DNA of 64,000 bases, from NCBI RefSeq assembly GCF_004521965.1, contig NZ_SDGK01000006.1, positions 16,139 through 80,138 on the forward strand, read 5' to 3'. Shown here one piece after another: positions 57,888-64,000 of this stretch (positions within the stretch are counted from its first letter, which is position 1; each line of letters starts with the position of its first letter). The translations under genes and the position numbers were made by a program. The notes below the pieces were generated by a model. The model searched no databases. It was not told the origin of the DNA and was given only the letters and a program-made list of their open reading frames with translations. This DNA comes from Weissella cibaria. Lineage in GTDB: Bacteria; Bacillota; Bacilli; Lactobacillales; Lactobacillaceae.

Positions 57888-59216
57888 TTATAGTTGACGC
57901 TTACGCTTTTGCATGTAGAAATATAATGGCAATCCCGCCAAAGTTAGTAGCAATCCAATCACTGCCAGTTGGAATTCTGAGATTAACGTCATCACAATGA
58001 TGAACAAACCACCTAGAATACCGATAATTGGCACAACCGGATACAAAGGTACCTTATATGGTCGTGGCAAATCTGGTTCTGTGATGCGCAACTTGATAAC
58101 TGCGACAAAGACCAACGTATAAAATAGCCAAATCACGAAGATTAGCATGTCCGTCAATGTGTCAAACCCACCAACAAACATCAAAGCAATTGCCAATACC
58201 AATTGGAAGATACCCGCAACATATGGAATTTGGAAACGGTTCAATTGACGTAGTTGCTTTGAAAATGGCAATTCATTTTCCAAAGCCATTGCATATGGCA
58301 AACGCATTCCTGTCATCGTATAACCGTTCAATGTGCCATAAATGGAAACCAAGATACCGATGGTGATCAATTTACCACCGAAACCACCAAAGATATGCGA
58401 GGCAACATCCATTGAAGTATTCTCATTACCAGCAATTGCGCCAAATGGCAATGAATGCAAGTACACAAAGTTAACCAACACATAGATGACCATAATACCC
58501 AACAAACCACCAGTGATAGCACGTGGCAAGTCACGACTTGGATTCTTCATTTCACCGGCAATATTACCAACGTGAATCCACCCATCATAGGCGTACATCG
58601 TTGCTAGCAAACCACCGCCAATTGCTGTCGCCCAGCCACCAGTATGTGCACCTGGTGTCACTGGGAATAGACTAACATCAACCCCGCCTGGTTGCAGCAA
58701 CCCAAAGATTACGATTAACGCTAATGGAATTAACTTAAAGAATAATGTAATCGATTGGAATTGTCCTGCCACTTTTGAGCCCAACAAGTTAATGAGGAAC
58801 ACAGAAGCAACGGCCAAAACACCGGCCGGGATAATTGCATTCGTTGACAGGTGAAATAAATTAGCAACCTGCGTACCAAAGATGACACCCTTAGCAGCGA
58901 CACTTGCCGGGAAGTAAACAATGATCTGTGCCCAACCAAGTAAATAACTTGGCAACTTACCGTAAGCCCGCTCAATGTACACCAACATACCACCCGTTTG
59001 TGGTAATGCTGCTGCTAGCTCAGCGCCAGTTAATCCGGCAGCCAAACTAATCAACCCACCTAATATCCAGACAAAAATCGACATACTAGTTGAACCGGTT
59101 GCTGATGCAACACTAGACGCTTTAAAGAACACGCCCGCACCAATCACCGTTCCCATAACCGTTGACACGGCTGGTAGTAACGTCATGGTACGATTCAATT
59201 TGTTTTGCTCGTTCAT
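57888..59216 (-). CDS. APC-family amino acid exchanger (LAT/SteT type)
   Basis: This 442-aa permease has 12 helices. TVMGTVIGAGVFFKA in helix 1 is the unwound substrate-binding GxG motif of APC carriers, followed by LAAGLTGAELAAALPQTGGM and the intracellular YIERAYG. It resembles B. subtilis SteT (Ser/Thr exchanger); the actual substrate is uncertain. ATG 59216 follows AAGGGG by 6 nt; ATG 59234 precedes that site. Confidence 0.88.
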   Translation of the reverse strand: MNEQNKLNRTMTLLPAVSTVMGTVIGAGVFFKASSVASATGSTSMSIFVWILGGLISLAAGLTGAELAAALPQTGGMLVYIERAYGKLPSYLLGWAQIIVYFPASVAAKGVIFGTQVANLFHLSTNAIIPAGVLAVASVFLINLLGSKVAGQFQSITLFFKLIPLALIVIFGLLQPGGVDVSLFPVTPGAHTGGWATAIGGGLLATMYAYDGWIHVGNIAGEMKNPSRDLPRAITGGLLGIMVIYVLVNFVYLHSLPFGAIAGNENTSMDVASHIFGGFGGKLITIGILVSIYGTLNGYTMTGMRLPYAMALENELPFSKQLRQLNRFQIPYVAGIFQLVLAIALMFVGGFDTLTDMLIFVIWLFYTLVFVAVIKLRITEPDLPRPYKVPLYPVVPIIGILGGLFIIVMTLISEFQLAVIGLLLTLAGLPLYFYMQKRKRQL

Positions 59217-59321
59217 GAGTTGCCCCTTATTCATAACTTTTTCAATATTGTATTATTTTACCAGGTTCCGCATCCGCTGTCTTTTTAAATGTCAGTAAAA
59301 CTAACATCAACCTGTAACAAA

Positions 59322-59350
59322 AAAGCCGGCACATCATAGTGGCCGGCTTT
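59322..59350 (-). terminator. Terminator of the 89-aa gene
   Basis: AAAGCCGGC pairs with GCCGGCTTT. On the minus strand six T follow. Confidence 0.88.
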
Positions 59351-59359
59351 CATTTACTT

Positions 59360-59629
59360 TTAGCGTACTTTGGCTGAGCGCAACTTACTATGTGTCGCGC
59401 TCTCAATTTGACGAAGTGTCGCAGCGTCAACGTGTAACCCACTGGCAATTTGACCAAAAGTCCACGTTGGGTGGCGCTCATACAAAGCCAAATAATGTTC
59501 GACTAACTTTTCGTTAACCTTGGGTTGTGCAACTGTTTGTGTCCCATTCACTGCAAAGTCCTCAACCTTTGCTTTTTCGAAGCTGTAATGCAACGTGCTG
59601 GGCCCCATTTCACCTGATGAATAGTCCAT
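59360..59629 (-). CDS. Hypothetical 89-aa protein with a HTH-like C-terminal half
   Basis: This small soluble protein's C-terminal part (TFGQIASGLHVDAATLRQIE) has the spacing of a helix-turn-helix. The N-terminal half is polar and not recognised. GGGGGATTAAAG precedes the ATG on the minus strand. It has its own terminator and is divergent from lepA2, so a regulator role is possible but unproven. Confidence 0.6.
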   Translation of the reverse strand: MDYSSGEMGPSTLHYSFEKAKVEDFAVNGTQTVAQPKVNEKLVEHYLALYERHPTWTFGQIASGLHVDAATLRQIESATHSKLRSAKVR

Positions 59630-59873
59630 ATCTTTAATCCCCCGTGATTGACAATAGACTCCCTTTCTCTATATGCACAATATGATAACATGCTTACAAA
59701 TCAAAAGAAAGAAACATTTCGGCAATGTTCTATGCCTAAATTATGTAAAATTATAGCATGTAAGCCCATACATGTCCTATATTATTTTTATCGTTCGGAA
59801 AAATGACAAATAAACCTAGAAACTGCAAATAAATGGTAAACTAGATGGATATTATTTTTTAGAAGGAGATCTC

Positions 59874-61655
59874 ATGTCAAACCGACAAGCACTCATTCGA
59901 AACTTTGCCATCATCGCCCACATTGACCACGGTAAGTCTACCTTGGCCGATCGCATCATGGAGATGACGAACACTGTCTCAGAACGCGAAACAGAAGCCC
60001 AATTACTCGACGATTTAAGCGTTGAGAAGGCCCACGGTGTCACTGTAAAGTCCCGCACCGTTCGTAACTACTATATTGACAATACTGGTACTGAGTATCA
60101 ATACAATTTAATTGACACGCCTGGTCACGTGGATTTTAATTACGAGGTCTCTCGTAGCCTATCTGCCACTGACGGTGTGTTGCTCTTGGTCGATGCCACA
60201 AAGGGAGTTCAAGCCCAAACTGTTGCCAACTACCGTCTTGCGAAAGCCGCTAACCTGGTGATTATCCCAATAGTTAATAAAATTGATAATATGGCCGCTG
60301 AGGTCGACAAGACAATTGAAGAACTCCTTGACTTAGATGACTCATTCCGCGAAGAAGACATTCTAAAGATTTCTGCTAAAAGCGGTCTTGGTGTCGACGC
60401 TGTGTTGGAAGCCATCCGCGACCGAATTCCAGCACCTGCTGGGGATGAGAGTGGTAAATTGAAAGCTCTAGTCTTTGACTCAAAGTTCGACCCCTACAAG
60501 GGTGTTATCGTGCAAGTTCGTTTGTTCGATGGTCAACTAAAGTCATCAGACAACGTGTTGTTTATGGCCAACAGCATCAAATCACAAATTAAAGAGATGG
60601 GTGTCTTCTCACCGTTGATGACCCCATTAGACACTCTCCAAGCCGGCGATGTTGGTTTCATCGTTACCGGTATCAAAGACGCTCGAGCTGTCCGTGTTGG
60701 TGATACGATTACGTTAGCAAACGATCCCGTCGCAACGCCCCTTCCTGGTTACGAAGACGTGGAGCCAATGGTTTACGCCGGACTTTACCCCCGCGGCAGC
60801 GAATTCAAGGATTTGAAGATTGGCATCGAAAAGCTCGGTCTAAACGACGCGGCCTTCCAATACGAACCTGAACAATCCGAAGCACTCGGTATGGGATTCC
60901 GTGGTGGTTTCCTAGGTATCTTCCACTTGCAAATTATCCGTGAGCGTTTGCAAGAAGAATTTGGCCTAGATGTCCTGACGACGATGCCCAATTCAACGTA
61001 TCGCGTGACCGTTAAGAATGAAGACGAACCCTTATACGTTGAAAATCCAATTCAATTCCCAGACTACGGGCAAATCGTAAAGGTTGAAGAGCCGTTCATG
61101 CTTGCTAAAATGACCCTACCAAACGAAATGTTGAATGACATTATGCGTTTGGCTGAAGGTCGCCGCGGTGAATTAGTTGATTTGGCTACCATCGGTTCGA
61201 TGCTAATGGTAACGTACCGGATGCCAATTTCAGAAATCGCCTACGACTTCTTTAACGAACTCAAGTCAGCTTCACACGGTTTCGCAACCCTCTCAACCGA
61301 GTTTGATTCTTACCAAGAATCTGACTTGGTCCGAATTGATATCGCTGTCGATTACGCGAAAGTCGATGCTCTCACATTCGTGATGCACCGTTCTAAGGTT
61401 GATCGCGTCGGTAACGAAATCGTCTCAAAGCTGAAGGATTTGATTCCGCGCAAGTTACAATCAATGCCGGTACAGGCAATTGTTGAAGGTCGCGCTATTT
61501 CACGTGCCGACGTACCGCCGCTACGTAAAGCACAGGCCTCTGGTACGAAGGTATCAAAGAAACAACAACAATTACGTCGCCAAGGCCAAAAGAAAAGCGA
61601 TATTGAACTGCCCCAAGCAGTCTTTGACGCGATTTTGGACATGAATTCTAATTAA
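59874..61655 (+). CDS. lepA2: Second elongation factor 4 (LepA2-type GTPase)
   Basis: This 593-aa translational GTPase has G1 AHIDHGKST, G3 DTPGHVDF and G4 NKID, then EF-Tu-like domain 2, two EF-G-like domains (FRGGFLGIFHLQIIRERL) and the LepA-specific C-terminal domain (SDIELPQAVFDAIL). The G2/switch I region reads LLDDLSVEKAHGVTVKSR instead of the usual LDSMDLERERGITIKAQ of housekeeping LepA. This marks the second lepA copy found in some Lactobacillaceae. EF4 back-translocates or remodels stalled ribosomes. GAAGGAG precedes the ATG. Confidence 0.88.
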   Translation: MSNRQALIRNFAIIAHIDHGKSTLADRIMEMTNTVSERETEAQLLDDLSVEKAHGVTVKSRTVRNYYIDNTGTEYQYNLIDTPGHVDFNYEVSRSLSATDGVLLLVDATKGVQAQTVANYRLAKAANLVIIPIVNKIDNMAAEVDKTIEELLDLDDSFREEDILKISAKSGLGVDAVLEAIRDRIPAPAGDESGKLKALVFDSKFDPYKGVIVQVRLFDGQLKSSDNVLFMANSIKSQIKEMGVFSPLMTPLDTLQAGDVGFIVTGIKDARAVRVGDTITLANDPVATPLPGYEDVEPMVYAGLYPRGSEFKDLKIGIEKLGLNDAAFQYEPEQSEALGMGFRGGFLGIFHLQIIRERLQEEFGLDVLTTMPNSTYRVTVKNEDEPLYVENPIQFPDYGQIVKVEEPFMLAKMTLPNEMLNDIMRLAEGRRGELVDLATIGSMLMVTYRMPISEIAYDFFNELKSASHGFATLSTEFDSYQESDLVRIDIAVDYAKVDALTFVMHRSKVDRVGNEIVSKLKDLIPRKLQSMPVQAIVEGRAISRADVPPLRKAQASGTKVSKKQQQLRRQGQKKSDIELPQAVFDAILDMNSN

Positions 61656-61656
61656 A

Positions 61657-61722
61657 AAACGACCGTTCCCATAGGAACAGTCGTTTAACGACACGTTAGC
61701 GTTTACAACGCTAGCGTGTTTT
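61657..61722. terminator. Two tandem hairpins between convergent lepA2 and sugar porter
   Basis: AAACGACCGTTCC/GGAACAGTCGTTT (61657-61686) is followed by ACACGTTAGCG/CGCTAGCGTGT with T6 (61691-61725). The second is a clear terminator for the plus strand; the first has an A run that serves the minus strand. Confidence 0.88.
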
Positions 61723-61725
61723 TTA

Positions 61726-63126
61726 TTAGTGGTTCGTAACTGGCTTACCAGATACTTCAGCTGGTGATTCACCAGCACCAAGTACTTCAATTTCTTCCAA
61801 TGAACGACCACGTGTTTCTGGAACAGCAAAGCGAATGAACGCAACACCGAGCAAGCAGATAACACCAAAGATAGCAAAGACGGCTTCTTGCGGCATTGAT
61901 GCGGTCATGATTGGGAACAACAACCCAACTGCAAATGAACCAATCCAGTTGAATGATGAAGCCAATCCTGAACCACGACCACGAATAGCCAATGGGAACA
62001 ACTCACCGACCAAAACCCAAGTCAATGGGGCCCAAGTAACAGCGTAGAATGCCACGTAAATGCACAAGAAGACAACAATCATCATTGGGTGCGCATCCAT
62101 GAATGAGTTAATCAAGGCTGGGAAGATAAATGACAATCCCATCACCGTTCCACCGACCATCAACAATGTACGGCGGTTAAACTTTTCAGCGATGACCAAG
62201 AACAACAATGATCCGGCTACCAAGATAATTCCTTGAATAATTGGCCACATCAACGCATCACTGGCAGCCTGGCCAGTTGCCTTCTCCACAATCAAAGGAA
62301 TGTAGTAGAAGATGGCATTCGCACCTTGGAATTGCTGGAATGCAGCGACTCCGATACCGGCGATCACCAACTTGCGGTAACGACCTTCTAGCAAAGATCC
62401 CCAAGTTGTGTTCTTTGAAGCTTCTGACTCAACTTCTGCCATTTCTTGAATTGACGTCAATTCGTCATCAACTTCTTCAGGCTTACGAATCCATGACAAC
62501 ACCTGACGGGCTTCGTCAATCTTACCTAACTTCACCAAGAAACGTGGTGACTCAGGCAAACGTAACACACCTAAGAACAAGATCAAAGCCGGTACCGCCG
62601 CCAATGACAACATCAAACGCCAAGCGATGTGTTCTGGCAATCCCTTCAACAAGAAGTCCATGACGTATGAAATCAACATACCAGACACAATCATGACTTG
62701 ATTAATTCCTGACAAACGGCCACGCAATGCTGCAGGTGCCATTTCTGACATGTAGGCAGGAACCAAGGCTGAAGCAGCACCAACGGCCAACCCAAGCAAC
62801 ACACGCGTTCCAATCAAATAACCAACAGCATCGTGTGGTGATAATCCAGCCAAAACTGACCCGATCATAAACAAGACGGCTGATAGCAACACCATCTTAC
62901 GACGACCTAGCTTGTCAGACAATTGACCCGCCAAGGCACCTCCAGCAATAGCTCCCAACATCAAAGATGATGTAATCCAACCAACCACTGCGGCATCGTT
63001 CAAATTCCAATCACTTTGCAAAAATGGCAAAGCACCAGTCATAACCCCAATGTCATAACCGAATAGGATTCCCCCAAATGCGCCGAAGAAGTAAATAAAT
63101 CCGCTTGGGATTTTCTTCTCAGACAT
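61726..63126 (-). CDS. MFS sugar porter, likely arabinose/pentose:H+ symporter (AraE-like)
   Basis: This 466-aa protein has 12 membrane helices. Sugar-porter signatures are GYDIGVMTGALPF, DKLGRRK between helices 2 and 3, RVLLGLAVG, PAYMSEMAPAALRG, VLRLPESPRFLV, FQQFQGANAIFYY (helix 7) and VPETRGRSLEEIE. The promoter region carries two copies of an AraR-like operator and a cre, which favours arabinose as substrate; xylose or glucose cannot be excluded. GGAGGAATTG precedes the ATG. Confidence 0.88.
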   Translation of the reverse strand: MSEKKIPSGFIYFFGAFGGILFGYDIGVMTGALPFLQSDWNLNDAAVVGWITSSLMLGAIAGGALAGQLSDKLGRRKMVLLSAVLFMIGSVLAGLSPHDAVGYLIGTRVLLGLAVGAASALVPAYMSEMAPAALRGRLSGINQVMIVSGMLISYVMDFLLKGLPEHIAWRLMLSLAAVPALILFLGVLRLPESPRFLVKLGKIDEARQVLSWIRKPEEVDDELTSIQEMAEVESEASKNTTWGSLLEGRYRKLVIAGIGVAAFQQFQGANAIFYYIPLIVEKATGQAASDALMWPIIQGIILVAGSLLFLVIAEKFNRRTLLMVGGTVMGLSFIFPALINSFMDAHPMMIVVFLCIYVAFYAVTWAPLTWVLVGELFPLAIRGRGSGLASSFNWIGSFAVGLLFPIMTASMPQEAVFAIFGVICLLGVAFIRFAVPETRGRSLEEIEVLGAGESPAEVSGKPVTNH

Positions 63127-63178
63127 GAAACAATTCCTCCAAATGTATAAAAATGATGTGTAAACGCAACAAAACTAA

Positions 63179-63190
63179 TTGTCCGTACAA
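63179..63190. promoter_or_regulatory. AraR-like operator, downstream copy
   Basis: TTGTCCGTACAA, in the wider context AATTGTCCGTACAATT, matches the Bacillus AraR box ATTTGTACGTACAAAT at 13 of 16 positions. It lies in the 5' leader of the sugar porter, 117 bp from the identical upstream copy. Confidence 0.65.
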
Positions 63191-63260
63191 TTGAACAGTA
63201 AATCTAACCCCTCGGCCCATTTGTACTGACGCCATTCTGTCAAAACGACTTTTCGTTAAA

Positions 63261-63274
63261 AGAAAACGTTTTCA
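63261..63274. promoter_or_regulatory. cre site of the sugar porter
   Basis: AGAAAACGTTTTCA matches the palindromic cre TGAAAACGTTTTCA closely. It sits just after the -10 of the minus-strand promoter, where CcpA would block transcription. Confidence 0.78.
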
Positions 63275-63285
63275 AGAACATCTTT

Positions 63286-63314
63286 ATTATACACATTGTC
63301 CGTACAAATTGTAA
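63286..63314 (-). promoter_or_regulatory. Sugar porter promoter with an AraR-like operator in the spacer
   Basis: On the minus strand: TTTACA, 18-nt spacer, TATAAT (63286-63291). TTGTCCGTACAA at 63296-63307 lies inside the spacer, a classic position for a repressor. Confidence 0.65.
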
Positions 63315-63327
63315 AATATTCTGTTAA

Positions 63328-63387
63328 ACCGGACAAATACCGGACGAATTGTTAGTAACACCCCATTCGTCCGGTATTTGTTATAAT
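63328..63387 (+). promoter_or_regulatory. Operator cluster and extended -10 promoter of the HTH gene
   Basis: ACCGGACAAAT and ACCGGACGAAT are direct repeats (63328-63349). An inverted copy ATTCGTCCGGTATTTG (63365-63380) forms a 16-bp perfect inverted repeat with 63334-63349. It abuts the extended -10 TG-T-TATAAT (63382-63387). Confidence 0.7.
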
Positions 63388-63393
63388 AATGTC

Positions 63394-63957
63394 ATGAATA
63401 ATTTAAAAACCTTACGCGACTTTTTCCAACTTGGCGCAACCGAAGTTAGCCAAGCGTTACAAATTACTGTTGCAGAGCTTAACGACTACGAATCCGGGCA
63501 TAAGCAACCGGAAATTTTGATGTGGCAACGTTTTGCTGAATACTATGCGGATAAGTTTCACGTTGACGCATTGCCGGATAACACTGAGCCGATTCATTTC
63601 CGTCTTAGCGTTGACTACTTAATGAATATCGGATTAACCATGAATGATCTCTTGGCCTTCAAATGGTATTTTGATAACACCAGGCCAGAAATTGGTGAAT
63701 TTACAATCGCGTTATTGCCAGCTAACGGGCAGACTAAAACGGAACGTCGGACCACTGACTTAGCCACCGTGTTGGACGAATTTGCTGGTTATATCTTGTT
63801 GAATCACGACGGCACCATGAATCAATTTATCGATGAACGTCATGACAACAAAGTCAGCGATTGGCGAATTCTGCTCTACAAAAACGAAGAATTCCGCATC
63901 GACGTCACACCTGATTTAATCTATTTTGATCAATTAGTTAACATGACGATTATGTAG
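63394..63957 (+). CDS. XRE-type HTH regulator, probably leaderless and self-regulated
   Basis: This 187-aa protein begins with a Cro/CI-like HTH (LRDFFQLGATEVSQALQI, then AELNDYESGHKQP for the recognition helix). An uncharacterised C-terminal domain of ~120 residues follows, with aromatic strands. ATG 63394 has no Shine-Dalgarno, and it lies 7 nt after the -10 box, so the mRNA would start at or next to the start codon. The operator cluster overlaps its own promoter. It is divergent from the sugar porter, which shares the intergenic region. The ligand is unknown. Confidence 0.72.
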   Translation: MNNLKTLRDFFQLGATEVSQALQITVAELNDYESGHKQPEILMWQRFAEYYADKFHVDALPDNTEPIHFRLSVDYLMNIGLTMNDLLAFKWYFDNTRPEIGEFTIALLPANGQTKTERRTTDLATVLDEFAGYILLNHDGTMNQFIDERHDNKVSDWRILLYKNEEFRIDVTPDLIYFDQLVNMTIM

Positions 63958-64000
63958 ACCGCATTTAAAAAGTGGCTTGTGAACTCAAAACGCCGTTCAC

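Overview
The window looks like a chromosomal segment of a heterofermentative lactic acid bacterium, most likely Weissella of the confusa/cibaria type. The grounds are a Lactobacillales core gene order (valS-folC, the yqeG-yqeH-yhbY-nadD-yqeK-rsfS-yqeM-tmcAL-yceD chain, folD-xseA-xseB-ispA-tlyA-argR-recN, gmk-rpoZ), a second divergent LepA, a D-Ala ligase with the Phe that marks D-Ala-D-Lac ligases (intrinsic vancomycin resistance), and a secreted protein built from repeats like the glucan-binding repeats of Weissella dextransucrases. The species is inferred, not shown. I saw no tRNA, rRNA, CRISPR array or prophage.

Layout. 1-5.8 kb: end of valS, a structured RNA candidate, a decayed metzincin protease, folC, a teichoic-acid-type glycosyltransferase broken by one stop codon with a truncated paralogue, and a decayed exported protein. 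5.9-12 kb: ABC-F protein YdiF, CIRCE-controlled groES-groEL, and a KimA-type potassium transporter. 12-25.3 kb: DUF2785 protein, ddl, the yqeG-yceD ribosome/NAD cluster, then mutS-mutL. 25.3-31 kb: flavodoxin, an RNA candidate, a tiny antisense membrane-peptide gene, T-box-controlled thrS, a dead sortase A, nagB with NagR/DasR-type operators, another RNA candidate, and HU. 31-35 kb: an ABC exporter with a small membrane partner, two unknown genes and an ECF S component. 35-43.9 kb: folD through recN, a GNAT-patatin fusion, gmk and rpoZ. 43.9-45.4 kb: an ISL3-family insertion sequence between rpoZ and a terminator. 45.5-64 kb: an accessory region, mostly on the minus strand, with sugar metabolism, transporters, pseudogenes, LepA2, an arabinose-type transporter under AraR-like and cre sites, and a leaderless self-regulating HTH gene.

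Function. The intact core covers tRNA charging, folate, chaperones, ribosome assembly, NAD synthesis, mismatch and recombination repair, and peptidoglycan precursor synthesis. The accessory part carries sugar uptake and use (phospho-beta-glucosidase, pentose porter, LacI regulator, nagB) with visible cre, NagR and AraR-like sites. The clearest pattern is decay: at least eight genes are broken by frameshift or nonsense lesions, and these are nearly all exported, surface, transport or sugar-metabolism genes, while every housekeeping gene is intact. The broken set includes a sortase A and two small exported proteins with C-terminal membrane anchors.

Limits: family calls rest on motifs and gene order read by eye. 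RNA structures were paired by hand, and no database search or folding programme was run.
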